Positions 7,219 to 15,905 are shown, numbered from the stretch's first letter. The stretch is 33,436 bases of DNA from Methylomicrobium sp035916875 (GCF_035916875.1 NZ_JAXUHN010000083.1:1-33436); one strand, 5' to 3'. Translations and numbers: made by a program. The notes: a model not told the origin generated them from the letters alone.

Positions 7219-8352
7219 TTGCCCCCGCTCAGCCTTTACGTGCACATTCCATGGTGCATCAAAAAATGTCCGTATTGCGATTTTAATTCCCACGCTGTCA
7301 AGGATGGCGCGCCCGAGGCGGCTTATATCGATGCGTTGCTGCGCGATCTGACCGAGGATGTCCGGCGCTATCGTATTACCCGGCCGATCCATAGCATTTT
7401 TATCGGCGGCGGCACGCCGAGCCTGTTTTCGCCGGAAGCTTTCGACCGTTTGCTGGAAGGCATTGCAAATCAGCTTCAACTGAGCGACGCGATCGAGATC
7501 ACGCTCGAAGCGAATCCCGGCACTTTCGAAAGCCAGAAATTCGCCGAGTTTCGTGCGCTCGGCATCAACCGTCTGTCGATTGGAATTCAAAGTTTCGACG
7601 ACAAGTTTCTCCAGGCGTTGGGCCGGGTACATTCGTCGAACGAGGCCTTACGTTCGGTCGACATCGCGCAGCAGTCCGGCTTCGACAATCTGAATCTGGA
7701 TTTGATGTTCGGTTTGCCGGGGGCGAATAAAGACAGTGCCGTCAACGATATTCGGACCGCGATTAGCCTGGCCCCGGCACATATTTCGTTTTATCAGTTG
7801 ACGCTGGAGCCGAATACTTATTTTCATAGATTTCCGCCGAAGCTGCCGAATGACGAGCTGATTTTTGCGGCCCAAAAAGATTGTCAGGCGCTATTGGCCG
7901 CGCACGGCTACGCGCAGTATGAAATTTCGGCCTACAGCCGGCCCGGAAGACAATGCCGGCATAATCTGAATTATTGGCAATTCGGCGATTATTTGGGCAT
8001 CGGCGCCGGCGCGCACGGAAAAATTTCTCTGGCACTGCCGGAAAACATCGTCCGGACCTTCAAGCCGAGAGGCCCGGAGCAATATCTGGCTGACACGCAT
8101 CGGCAGGGCGGCGTGCAGGCGATTGATCGGCAGGAGTTGCCGCTTGAGTTTGTGATGAATCGTCTGCGTCTGAAGCAAGGCTTTACGCTGGATGCGTTTA
8201 CGGAGACGACAGGCCTCGTATCTGCCGCGCTGGAACCCGGGTTATCGGGCAATTGCCGGCAAAACCTGCTGATCCGCCAGGATAACCGGTATTTTTGTTC
8301 GGAAAAAGGCTGGGATTTTCTGGATACGGTATTGCAGAACTTCATCACCTGA
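7219..8352 (+). CDS. hemW: Heme chaperone HemW (radical SAM, HemN-like)
   Basis: The 377-residue product is the HemW class of radical-SAM protein, formerly annotated as oxygen-independent coproporphyrinogen oxidase and now regarded as a heme-binding chaperone. The cluster motif CIKKCPYCDF is at residues 13-22, with Phe after the third Cys region as in HemW rather than the fourth Cys of HemN. GGGTPSLF, EANPGTF and GINRLSIGIQSF follow, and a C-terminal HemN-type domain contains NYWQFGDYLGIGAGAHG. The only usable start in the open frame is TTG at 7219, since a stop lies at 7180-7182, and it has no strong ribosome-binding site. pyrE follows after 32 bases and may be co-transcribed. Confidence 0.93.
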   Translation: MPPLSLYVHIPWCIKKCPYCDFNSHAVKDGAPEAAYIDALLRDLTEDVRRYRITRPIHSIFIGGGTPSLFSPEAFDRLLEGIANQLQLSDAIEITLEANPGTFESQKFAEFRALGINRLSIGIQSFDDKFLQALGRVHSSNEALRSVDIAQQSGFDNLNLDLMFGLPGANKDSAVNDIRTAISLAPAHISFYQLTLEPNTYFHRFPPKLPNDELIFAAQKDCQALLAAHGYAQYEISAYSRPGRQCRHNLNYWQFGDYLGIGAGAHGKISLALPENIVRTFKPRGPEQYLADTHRQGGVQAIDRQELPLEFVMNRLRLKQGFTLDAFTETTGLVSAALEPGLSGNCRQNLLIRQDNRYFCSEKGWDFLDTVLQNFIT

Positions 8353-8384
8353 TTTTTTTACCTTCCATTAGAGCTATCATTGTT

Positions 8385-9029
8385 ATGCGCGACTATCAAC
8401 AACAATTCATCCGCTATGCGCTCGAATGCGGCGTCCTGAGATTCGGCGAACTCCAATTGAAATCCGGCCGCACCAGCCCTTACTTCTTTAACACCGGCCT
8501 ATTCAATACCGGCGCGAAACTGGGCAAGCTCGGCCGCTTCTATGCGCAGGCGCTGATCCAATCCGGCATCAAAACGGACATATTATATGGGCCTGCTTAT
8601 AAGGGCATTCCACTGGTCAGCACCACCTCGATCGCCTATGCCGAATTGACCGGCGGCGACATTCCGTTCGCGTTCAACCGCAAGGAAAGCAAGGATCACG
8701 GCGAGGGCGGCATGCTGGTCGGCGCGCCGCTGGAAGGCAATGTCGTGATCCTGGATGACGTGATTACCGCCGGCACCTCGGTCAGAGAGTCGGTCGAGAT
8801 CATTCGCGCCGCCAACGCGACGCCGGCCGGTGTCGTGATCGCGCTGGACCGGCAGGAAAAAGGCCTGGATGAACGTTCGGCAATTCGCGAAGTCGAGGAA
8901 AAATACGGCATGCCGGTCGTGTCGATTATCACGTTGGCAAATATAATCGGCTATTTAACCGAAAATGCCAAAGAACGACCTGGCGTGCTGGAAGCAATTA
9001 CCGCCTACCGAGACCGCTACGGGATCTAA
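8385..9029 (+). CDS. pyrE: Orotate phosphoribosyltransferase
   Basis: PyrE condenses orotate with PRPP to give OMP in de novo pyrimidine synthesis. The 214-residue product has the usual N-terminus (MRDYQQQFIRYALECGVLRFG), KSGRTSPYFFN, YGPAYKGIPL, the flexible loop FNRKESKDHGEGG and the PRPP-binding motif VVILDDVITAGTS. ATG 8385 matches the family start; the frame is open further upstream, but that part overlaps the end of hemW without similarity. The length is normal for the proteobacterial enzyme. Confidence 0.96.
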   Translation: MRDYQQQFIRYALECGVLRFGELQLKSGRTSPYFFNTGLFNTGAKLGKLGRFYAQALIQSGIKTDILYGPAYKGIPLVSTTSIAYAELTGGDIPFAFNRKESKDHGEGGMLVGAPLEGNVVILDDVITAGTSVRESVEIIRAANATPAGVVIALDRQEKGLDERSAIREVEEKYGMPVVSIITLANIIGYLTENAKERPGVLEAITAYRDRYGI

Positions 9030-9115
9030 CGAAAATTGCGGGTGGTGGCAAAAAACGTTGCTTTCCACTACGCCAAAATTAAATATGGTCTACACTTTAA
9101 AGCAAACTCTCCCGA

Positions 9116-9133
9116 GGAAGCGCTTGCGCTTCC
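9116..9133. repeat. Short perfect inverted repeat between pyrE and the dynamin gene
   Basis: GGAAGCGC and GCGCTTCC are separated by two bases. A T-rich stretch follows about 12 bases later on the plus strand, so it may act as a weak terminator for hemW-pyrE, but the spacing is not canonical. The surrounding 200-base gap holds no other clear element. Confidence 0.35.
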
Positions 9134-9233
9134 GATCGCGCGAGTTGTTTTCTTAACAGTTTGAATTTCAACATCTTGTTGATCCAGACATTCGACTCTT
9201 AACAGACGCATATTTAGCAACAAAAGGCTTGCC

Positions 9234-11174
9234 ATGAGGAATCTGGAATTTAAAGAGCAAATGCGCGAATATTCGCAATGGCGTGCAAAACTGATACAGA
9301 CGATTGAAATGTATCGGCAGTGGCGTCAACGCTATGGTTTGCAGGATGCGCAAAGCGACAATACGATTTTGAATATTCTCAGCGGGCTCAAATCGGATCG
9401 TATTACGCTCGCTTTTGCGGCTGAATTTTCGCGCGGTAAAACCGAGCTGATCAATGCGCTGTTCTTTGCCGAAACCGGTCTTAGATTATTGCCTTCGTCG
9501 CCGGGCCGCACCACGATGTCGCCGACCGAATTGTTTTGGGACGAGCAGGGCGGCAGCTATATCCGCTTGTTGAATATCGAATCGCGCCTGGAAGATGTGT
9601 CGCTGGTCGAACTGAAACAACAGCCCAATCGCTGGAAACATATTCCGCTGGATTGCAATTCGCCGTCGCAAATGCAGGAAGCGTTCATGGAGTTGATGTC
9701 GAAAAAACCGGTCGAGCGCGACCTTGCCGAAAAGTTGGGCTTATGGAATAAGCGAGAAGCCGCGGAACAAGGCAATGCCAATCCCGATAAAGTCGAAATT
9801 CCATGCTGGCGGCATGCGCTGATCAGCTTTCCGCATTCTTTATTGAAGGAAGGGTTGGCCATTCTTGACACGCCTGGCCTGAACGCGCTCGGCACCGAGC
9901 CGGAATTGACCTTGAGCATGTTGCCGAGCGCGCAGGCGATTGTCTTTTTGCTCGCTGCCGATACCGGCGTAACCAAAAGCGATTTGGAAATGTGGCGCAA
10001 TCACGTATTCAAGGTCAGCAGCGGCAGCAAGCAAAGCGTCGCGGTCGTGATGAACAAAATCGATGCGATGTGGGACGATCTGGCCGGTGAAAAAGGCTAT
10101 GATAACGCGATTCAATCGCAGACCAGGGCCTCGGCCGAAACATTGAAAATCAATGAAAAAGCCATTTTCCCTGTGTCGGCGAAGCAGGCGTTGCTGGCCA
10201 AGGTCAAAGGCGATACGGATTTGCTCGCGAGAAGCCGGTTAGCGATGTTGGAAAATTATCTGGCCAACGATATTTTGAAGGAACGCCGGACGATCTTGAT
10301 GAATGCGATCATTCGCGACATAGGCTTCATGGTCAATGAATCGTTGAGCCTGACCGATTCGTCATACAGCAATGCGATTTCGCAACTCGAGGAAATCAAA
10401 AAGATCGATTTCGAAAACAAGGATATGACCGGAAAATTAATGGCCGAAATGCGCGACAAGCAGAATCAATATATGGCGACGGTCGAGAATTTCCAGGCCA
10501 GCCGCCAGGTATTTCTGACGCAGGCCAGAATGCTGGCCGATTCGTTCGGGAAGGAACGGGTTGACGAAATCGTGAATAGAACCCGCGATGAAATGTCGAA
10601 AAGCCTGACGACTTACAGCATGAAACAAAACATGCGCAAATTGTTTGACGAGTTACGCGATCTATTGCAGGATTCGGTCGATTTGACCAATGAAACCCGC
10701 CGTCTGGTCAAAGCGATCCACAAAAAATTCAAAGACGAATACGGCTTTGTCGAGATAGAGCCGCAACTCTTTTCGATTTCGACTTATCAATTCGAATTGG
10801 AGCAGGTGTTTGCCGAGGGCGAGGCTTTTCGCTCCAGCGCAAAAACGACGATGACCGAGCAAAGCATCGTGATTAACAAGCTCTATGGCACATTGATCGC
10901 GAAAGCGCGGCACATTTTGAAGCAGGCGCATGACGATGCGGCGACCTGGAGCAGTAACGTGATGACGCCGTTGATGCATCAAATCAAGGATTATAAAAAA
11001 CAGATCGACGGACGTCTGCTCATGCTCAGAAAGATCAACGAGTCTAAAGGCAACATCATCGAAAGCATTGCTTCTCTTGAAGAGCAATTGAAACAGATCA
11101 GAAAGCAGCGAGAGGAACTGGCGATGATGATCAAGCTGATGCGGATGGAAGGCTTACAGTTTGACAACAAGTGA
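9234..11174 (+). CDS. Bacterial dynamin-family GTPase
   Basis: This 646-residue protein has a large N-terminal GTPase domain and a long helical C-terminus, the layout of bacterial dynamin-like proteins. Visible G-motifs are the P-loop AEFSRGKT at 63-70, switch-I threonines in GRTTMSPTE (about 91-99), DTPG at 212-215 and NKID at 274-277. The first glycine of the usual GEFSRGK(S/T) P-loop is alanine here. The region after about 340 is mostly helical and charged, and the last 40 residues form a strong coiled coil (EEQLKQIRKQREELAMMIK). No transmembrane segment is evident. The start ATG 9234 has AAGG upstream. The gene stands alone, without the second dynamin gene often paired with such proteins. 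Membrane remodelling or repair is a family-level expectation only. Confidence 0.85.
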   Translation: MRNLEFKEQMREYSQWRAKLIQTIEMYRQWRQRYGLQDAQSDNTILNILSGLKSDRITLAFAAEFSRGKTELINALFFAETGLRLLPSSPGRTTMSPTELFWDEQGGSYIRLLNIESRLEDVSLVELKQQPNRWKHIPLDCNSPSQMQEAFMELMSKKPVERDLAEKLGLWNKREAAEQGNANPDKVEIPCWRHALISFPHSLLKEGLAILDTPGLNALGTEPELTLSMLPSAQAIVFLLAADTGVTKSDLEMWRNHVFKVSSGSKQSVAVVMNKIDAMWDDLAGEKGYDNAIQSQTRASAETLKINEKAIFPVSAKQALLAKVKGDTDLLARSRLAMLENYLANDILKERRTILMNAIIRDIGFMVNESLSLTDSSYSNAISQLEEIKKIDFENKDMTGKLMAEMRDKQNQYMATVENFQASRQVFLTQARMLADSFGKERVDEIVNRTRDEMSKSLTTYSMKQNMRKLFDELRDLLQDSVDLTNETRRLVKAIHKKFKDEYGFVEIEPQLFSISTYQFELEQVFAEGEAFRSSAKTTMTEQSIVINKLYGTLIAKARHILKQAHDDAATWSSNVMTPLMHQIKDYKKQIDGRLLMLRKINESKGNIIESIASLEEQLKQIRKQREELAMMIKLMRMEGLQFDNK

Positions 11175-11200
11175 CCTGCTGCCCGGTTGACAGCGGCTTT

Positions 11201-11221
11201 GCCCGACCTTCGGCGTTGGGC
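11201..11221. terminator. Hairpin between the dynamin gene and trmB
   Basis: GCCCGAC (11201-11207) pairs with GTTGGGC (11215-11221), with one G-U pair, around a seven-base loop. It lies between two converging genes. No T-run follows on either strand, so termination activity is uncertain. Confidence 0.35.
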
Positions 11222-11257
11222 GGAGTCTGTCGAAGAGGTGATTTCCGAAGCGCTCGC

Positions 11258-11947
11258 TCAGATTTTCCTGAAAATCAAATCCCACACGCCATGTCCGAGC
11301 CTGATGCCGCGCTGCTCGAATTTAGTTAGCGGCCGGTAGTCCGGCCGCGGGCAATAGTCCGCGGAAGTGCTGGCGTTTGCGAGCCGTTGTTCTTGCGATA
11401 GCACCGCCAACATATGCTTCGCGTAGTGCTGCCAATCGCTGGCGGCATGAAAATAGCCTCCCAGCTTGAGTTTTCTGCTTAACAACTCGGTAAAGCCGGG
11501 CTGCACGATACGTCTTTTGTGATGTTTTTTCTTCGGCCATGGATCCGGAAAAAATAAATGCACTCCGCTGACACCGTCGTCCGGCAGCCGCTTTTCGAGA
11601 ATCTCGATCGCATCATGGCAATAGATCCTGACGTTGGTCAGATTTTGCTCTGCCGCTAGCATCAGCAAATGACCGACGCCGGGCCTGTGGACTTCGATGC
11701 CGATATAATCGATGGCCGGATTCGCCGCCGCCATCTGCGCGAGGCTTTCGCCATTGCCGAAACCGATTTCGACGCAGAGCGGCGCGTTGCGCCCGAAAAT
11801 CTCGCTAAAATCATAATCGATGCTCGGATCGAGCCCGTAAACATTCCAGTGGTTGTCCAAAGCATGTTGCTGACCGGAGGTCAGACGTCCCTGGCGGCGA
11901 ATGAAGCTTTGGATTTTGCGGGGAAATGAAACTTCGGTGGTAAGCAT
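11258..11947 (-). CDS. trmB: tRNA (guanine-N7-)-methyltransferase
   Basis: TrmB methylates G46 in the variable loop of tRNAs using S-adenosylmethionine. The 229-residue product has the SAM-binding motif VEIGFGNGESL, IGIEVHRPGVGHLL, the family signature FFPDPWPKKKHHKRR, and the C-terminal TKFEQRGIRLGHGVWDL. I chose ATG at 11947; an in-frame TTG two codons earlier is the alternative, and neither has a clear ribosome-binding site. It is 41 bases downstream of thiSG on the same strand and probably the last gene of an aroG-thiSG-trmB transcript. Confidence 0.95.
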   Translation of the reverse strand: MLTTEVSFPRKIQSFIRRQGRLTSGQQHALDNHWNVYGLDPSIDYDFSEIFGRNAPLCVEIGFGNGESLAQMAAANPAIDYIGIEVHRPGVGHLLMLAAEQNLTNVRIYCHDAIEILEKRLPDDGVSGVHLFFPDPWPKKKHHKRRIVQPGFTELLSRKLKLGGYFHAASDWQHYAKHMLAVLSQEQRLANASTSADYCPRPDYRPLTKFEQRGIRLGHGVWDLIFRKI

Positions 11948-11988
11948 AGACAAGAATTGTAAGGTACGCTGCGCGTACCATTTTTGAC

Positions 11989-12966
11989 TTAAAAAAATAA
12001 GCCGTCGATCGGCGAGGACGCGGAAGCAAAACGTTTTCTCGGCATGCGTCCGGCCAAGAAGGCTTCGCGCCCGGCCTCGATGCCTTTTTTCATCGCGGAC
12101 GCCATCAGCACCGGATTTTTCGCGGCCGCAATCGCGGTATTCATCAACACGCCGTCGCAGCCGAGTTCCATCGCCATCGCCGCATCCGAGGCGGTGCCGA
12201 CGCCCGCATCGACCAGAATCGGCACCTTCGCGTTTTCGACGATGGTCAGGATGTTATAGGGGTTCCGAATGCCGAGGCCCGAGCCGATCGGCGCGGCCAA
12301 AGGCATCACCGCGACGCAGCCGATCTCTTCGAGCCGTTTCGCGGCGATCGGGTCGTCATTGGTGTAAACCATCACGTCGAAACCTTCCTTGACCAGTTGT
12401 TCGGCGGCAATATAGGTCTGCGCGACATCGGGGAACAGCGTCAGCTGATCGGCCAATACTTCCAGCTTGACCAGTTTATGGCCGCCCAAGAGCTCCCGGG
12501 CCAGTCGGCAGGTGCGGACCGCTTCTTCGGCGGTGTAACAGCCGGCGGTGTTCGGCAGGATCGTGTATTTGTCCGGCGAGATCACGTCGAGCAGGTTAGG
12601 CTCGTCCTTATTCTGGCCGATGTTGGTGCGGCGGATCGCGACGGTCACGATCTCGGCGCCCGAGGCTTCGGTCGCGAGCCGGGTTTCTTCGAGATCCTTG
12701 TATTTGCCGGTGCCGACCAACAGGCGCGAGCGGTAGGATTTGCCGGCGATCACAAAAGAGTCGTCCTGGCCGCCGCCGATCGCATGCACGATCTCGATAT
12801 GGTCGCCGTCTTTCAATGCCTGTTCGCCATATTGATCATAAGGCAGAATTTCCTGGTTCAATTCGACCGCGATTTTCTTGCCGTTCAATTCCAACGCGGC
12901 AATCAAGGCGGCGACGGTGCTGTGCTCCGCGCACTCGCGCGCGGCGCCGTTCACAATAATATTCAT
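11989..12966 (-). CDS. thiSG: Fused sulfur carrier ThiS / thiazole synthase ThiG
   Basis: Residues 1-66 are a ThiS ubiquitin-like domain (MNIIVNGAARE, then GDHIEIVHAIGGG) and about 70-325 are ThiG, a TIM-barrel enzyme making the thiazole phosphate of thiamine. ThiG marks are LLVGTGKYKD, VTVAIRR, the Schiff-base lysine in KLEVL (about 167), VMPLAAPIGSG and VDAGVGTASDAAMAMELG. The ThiS glycines (64-66) are followed directly by QDD and the ThiG domain, so no free Gly-Gly C-terminus exists in the primary product. Bifunctional ThiS-ThiG proteins are known, but how thiocarboxylate is formed on them is not evident from the sequence. The start lies three bases after the aroG stop, with AGGAG inside the end of aroG. 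No other thi gene is near. Confidence 0.92.
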   Translation of the reverse strand: MNIIVNGAARECAEHSTVAALIAALELNGKKIAVELNQEILPYDQYGEQALKDGDHIEIVHAIGGGQDDSFVIAGKSYRSRLLVGTGKYKDLEETRLATEASGAEIVTVAIRRTNIGQNKDEPNLLDVISPDKYTILPNTAGCYTAEEAVRTCRLARELLGGHKLVKLEVLADQLTLFPDVAQTYIAAEQLVKEGFDVMVYTNDDPIAAKRLEEIGCVAVMPLAAPIGSGLGIRNPYNILTIVENAKVPILVDAGVGTASDAAMAMELGCDGVLMNTAIAAAKNPVLMASAMKKGIEAGREAFLAGRMPRKRFASASSPIDGLFF

Positions 12967-12969
12967 CGG

Positions 12970-14049
12970 TTAAGCTCCTTTGCTGTCCAGCGACCGGCGC
13001 TCGCGCACGGCTTCCGCCAGGCTGTGCAGCAGCGGCACGGTATCCTCGAAACTGAGGCAAGCGTCGGTAATGCTTTGGCCATAGGTCAACGGTTTGCCCG
13101 GCACCACGTCCTGCTTGCCTGCGGCCAGATTGCTTTCGACCATCACGCCCATGATGCGGTGATCGCCGCCGGCGATTTGAGTGGCAACATCCTCGCCGAC
13201 GATCAGCTGGCGCTGGCATTGCTTCAGGCTGTTCGCATGGCTGAAATCGATCATGATGTTCGGTCTGAGCTTGGCGTTGACCAGGCCTTCGGCGACCTGT
13301 TCGACGCTGACCGCGTCATAATTCGGCCGGTTGTTGCCGCCGCGCAAAATAATGTGCACATCTTCGTTGCCGGTGGTCGAGAAAATCGCCGAATGCCCGC
13401 CCTTGGTCATCGACAGGAAGTGATGCGGGCTCATCGCCGCGCCGATCGCATCGATCGCGATCTTGATCGTGCCGTCGGTCGAATTCTTGAAACCGATCGG
13501 GCAGGATACGCCGGAGGCTAGCTCGCGGTGGCCCTGGCTCTCGGTCGTACGCGCGCCGATAGCGCCCCAGGCAATCAGGTCGGAAATGTATTGCGGCGAA
13601 ATCAGATCGAGGTATTCGGTCGCGGCCGGCATGCCGAGATTCGCGACATCGAGCAGCAAACGGCGCGCAATGCGCAGGCCTTTGTTGATGTTGAAGCTGG
13701 AGTCGATATCCGGATCGTTGATCAGACCTTTCCAGCCGACCGTCGTACGCGGCTTCTCGAAATAGACCCGCATCACGAGCTGCAAATCTTCCGCCAGTTC
13801 GTCCTTGACCGCCTTCAAGCGCTTGGCATAATCGATCGCCGCGGCAGGGTCATGAATCGAACAGGGGCCGACTATCACCAGCAACCGATCGTCTTCGCCG
13901 GTCAGAATGTGATGAATTTCCTGACGCGCTTTCGCGGTGGTTTCGGCCGCTTCGTCGGTAATCGGCATTTCATCATGCACCTGATAGGGCGCGATGACTT
14001 CCTTCGTCTCACAAATTCTCAGGTCGTCGGTTTTGTATTTTGTATGCAT
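12970..14049 (-). CDS. aroG: 3-deoxy-7-phosphoheptulonate (DAHP) synthase, class I
   Basis: The enzyme joins phosphoenolpyruvate and erythrose 4-phosphate in the first step of the shikimate pathway. The 359-residue product has the class I hallmarks: VIVGPCSIHD with the metal-binding Cys, YFEKPRTTVGWKGLINDP, GARTTESQGHRELASG, KNSTDG, ILRGG, IDFSHANS, and VESNLAAGKQ near the C-terminus. I chose ATG 14049, with GCGAG about eight bases upstream; a TTG six codons earlier is less likely. It leads the aroG-thiSG-trmB unit. Which aromatic amino acid inhibits it cannot be told from the sequence alone. Confidence 0.95.
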   Translation of the reverse strand: MHTKYKTDDLRICETKEVIAPYQVHDEMPITDEAAETTAKARQEIHHILTGEDDRLLVIVGPCSIHDPAAAIDYAKRLKAVKDELAEDLQLVMRVYFEKPRTTVGWKGLINDPDIDSSFNINKGLRIARRLLLDVANLGMPAATEYLDLISPQYISDLIAWGAIGARTTESQGHRELASGVSCPIGFKNSTDGTIKIAIDAIGAAMSPHHFLSMTKGGHSAIFSTTGNEDVHIILRGGNNRPNYDAVSVEQVAEGLVNAKLRPNIMIDFSHANSLKQCQRQLIVGEDVATQIAGGDHRIMGVMVESNLAAGKQDVVPGKPLTYGQSITDACLSFEDTVPLLHSLAEAVRERRSLDSKGA

Positions 14050-14276
14050 GGGATACTCGCGGGGCAAAAGCCGAATGCGGTTTAAAACCCCGTATTTTAC
14101 TCTTTTTTACCGGTTTGGGGGTAGCTTTGCTGACGATTGATCCGGGCAAGGGCCCTCTTGCTATTGAAGGAAAACGGATACCCAAGGAATTGTCAGGCAA
14201 TCGCTGACGCCAACTCTGTTTGCTCTCTAGCATCAGCAGAGAATCCGCGCGACAGGGGATGGCGCGTTGCGCCAAG

Positions 14277-14305
14277 AGCGGCAATTTTTCTACAGCATTG
14301 CTGCT
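14277..14305 (+). promoter_or_regulatory. Candidate enhancer (UAS) for the fadL-like sigma54 promoter
   Basis: AGCGGCAAT (14277-14285) and ATTGCTGCT (14297-14305) form an inverted pair with one mismatch. Its centre is about 100 bases upstream of the start expected from the sigma54 promoter at 14365. The same 9-mer, AGCGGCAAT/ATTGCCGCT, forms the inner part of the perfect palindrome at 16889-16922. A separate small palindrome, GGCGC-GTT-GCGCC, lies just upstream at about 14261-14273. The rest of the 14050-14276 gap, upstream of aroG, shows nothing firm. Confidence 0.45.
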
Positions 14306-14364
14306 GGCGCGGCATTAATAATCGAGATGTTATAAATAGTGATTTATAAACAATGAGTTATGTT

Positions 14365-14380
14365 TGGCACAAAGCTAGCA
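14365..14380 (+). promoter_or_regulatory. Sigma54 (-24/-12) promoter of the fadL-like gene
   Basis: TGGCACAAAGCTAGCA matches the sigma54 consensus (TGGCAC, five bases, then TTGCA-like), with the GG and GC elements at the obligatory spacing. Transcription would start near 14391, about 90 bases before the chosen ATG. The frame of the coding region runs open back to 14360, but this promoter overlaps that extension and argues against a longer protein. Confidence 0.8.
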
Positions 14381-14482
14381 ATAGAGGCTTTCAGGCAGAA
14401 CGTGTTTGTCCTTTATGAACCCTATTCGGACAAGCTAAACGGACGTGGCCGATACCTGAAAATATTTTATTGGAGTTTAACA

Positions 14483-15850
14483 ATGAACACAGCATCGATT
14501 CCTCTCGGAAATGACAGACGCATCAATCTATGGCGGTTTAATCAGGTGATGTTATTGGCGCTAGCCAGCGCGGCATCGCCTCGCGTATTGGCGCTGAATA
14601 CCGGCACTGACCTGAATTTGTCTGCAAAACCCATTGCCGGCGGTATGGCCGGCGCGGCTTATACCAAGCCGCAAGAAGTTTCCGCGGCGTTGTTTGGCAA
14701 TCCGGCCACTCTGACTCAGTTTAAAGGCTTCAATTTTGGCTTAGGCGCCGCCATCCTCGAGCCGGATGTGGACAATTATCAAAGCAACAACGGCTTCACC
14801 AACCGTTCCCACAGTCTGGCGCAGAATTACATCGCGCCGGATGTGGCCCTCAGTGGAGAAGTCTTGCCCGGCTTTGTCGTGGGTGCCGGCGTCGGGGTGG
14901 ATTCCGGCTTGGGCGCGGATTATCGCACCCATCCGATCAATGCCGGGGCCGGACTCGGATTGGGTGGCGCCGGACTCGGTGGCGCGGCGACCGTGCCTTT
15001 GGACGTAGAGTTACTGTCGTTTAGCGCCAACGTGGGGGCGGCTTATGAGGTGACGCCGGATCTGTCGTTAGGGGCTGCATTAACGGTGGGATTCGGTTTG
15101 GGCCAATTCGGGACGGTCGGGAATACGACAGGGCTCGCGGGCTTGTCGGGCGATTTTGGTGGGACGACGTCCAGCGTACATGATATTTCGATTCGCGGCG
15201 CCTTGGGCGCAACCTATCAGCTCACGCAGGATGTGAAGCTGGGCGCCTCGATCAAGACCCCTCTGCAATACCACTATCAAAACGTCTTGTCGACCACCGT
15301 GGGCGGCAGCCAGGCATACCAGGACGTCAAGCTCGAGCAGCCGCTGGAGGTCACCTGGGGTATCGCGGTCAATGCGACGCCCAACTTGTTATTGGAGGCG
15401 GACGTCGCCTGGAAAAACTGGTCCAAATCGTCTTTGTATAAAGATGTCTACAAGGATCAATTCCTGGCCATGTTGGGCGGCCAATATAGCCTCGGCAACT
15501 GGCAATTCCGCTCAGGTTACAGTTATGCCTCAAAGTTGCTGCGCGACGAACCGAACGGCACGGTGGGCGGCTTTACAGGCGTAGGGACGCTGCCTCTGGA
15601 CACCAGTGTTCCCGGTGTGCTTAACAGCAATGATTTGATTAAAGTCGTACAAACGACTTTAGGCCCGGTCGTTTGGGAGCATACCGTCACCGCCGGTGTG
15701 GGGTACGCCTTTACACCCAAGTTCAGACTGGATTCGTTTGCGGCCTATGCCTTTGAAGGCACCGCAGACCGCAGCACGCTGGCGTTGGGCGATTACCATG
15801 TGAATGCCAGCGAATGGGCGTTGGGGGCGGGCGCGAATTTCAAATTTTAA
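14483..15850 (+). CDS. OmpP1/FadL-family outer-membrane channel
   Basis: The 455-residue product has an N-terminal signal segment (hydrophobic stretch VMLLALASAAS, probable cleavage after VLA near residue 38). It then shows the FadL-type plug/early-strand pattern: AGGMAGAAYTKPQEVSAALF with GNPATLTQFKGF, GLGAAILEPDV, many Gly/aromatic beta-strands, DVAWKNWSKSSLYKD, and a C-terminal strand ending NFKF with Phe last. Members pass hydrophobic compounds across the outer membrane. ATG 14483 has GGAG eight bases upstream. A sigma54 promoter and a probable enhancer lie just before it, and a bidirectional hairpin follows. Sharing that control with the organosulfur genes suggests it imports a hydrophobic sulfur compound; the substrate is inferred only. 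Confidence 0.85.
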   Translation: MNTASIPLGNDRRINLWRFNQVMLLALASAASPRVLALNTGTDLNLSAKPIAGGMAGAAYTKPQEVSAALFGNPATLTQFKGFNFGLGAAILEPDVDNYQSNNGFTNRSHSLAQNYIAPDVALSGEVLPGFVVGAGVGVDSGLGADYRTHPINAGAGLGLGGAGLGGAATVPLDVELLSFSANVGAAYEVTPDLSLGAALTVGFGLGQFGTVGNTTGLAGLSGDFGGTTSSVHDISIRGALGATYQLTQDVKLGASIKTPLQYHYQNVLSTTVGGSQAYQDVKLEQPLEVTWGIAVNATPNLLLEADVAWKNWSKSSLYKDVYKDQFLAMLGGQYSLGNWQFRSGYSYASKLLRDEPNGTVGGFTGVGTLPLDTSVPGVLNSNDLIKVVQTTLGPVVWEHTVTAGVGYAFTPKFRLDSFAAYAFEGTADRSTLALGDYHVNASEWALGAGANFKF

Positions 15851-15859
15851 CGGAAAGAT

Positions 15860-15889
15860 GCCGAATAATCCGCGCTGGTATTATTCGGC
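15860..15889. terminator. Bidirectional hairpin between converging genes
   Basis: GCCGAATAAT (15860-15869) pairs perfectly with ATTATTCGGC (15880-15889) around a ten-base loop, exactly between the fadL-like gene and the convergent amidohydrolase. No long T-run follows on either strand, but position and symmetry suit a shared terminator. Confidence 0.65.
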
Positions 15890-15905
15890 AAATCCGGCCT
15901 ATCGG

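Noticed and set aside
12397..13521. Long plus-strand open frame (374 codons) opposite thiSG and aroG
   Set aside because: It is antisense to two well-conserved genes and its product is a low-complexity shadow without recognisable motifs.
14137..14349. Small plus-strand ORF of 70 codons between aroG and the fadL-like gene
   Set aside because: No ribosome-binding site, no recognisable motif, and it overlaps the probable enhancer site.
14360..14482. N-terminal extension of the fadL-like frame
   Set aside because: It overlaps a near-consensus sigma54 promoter; ATG 14483 has GGAG at the right distance and is followed by a signal sequence.
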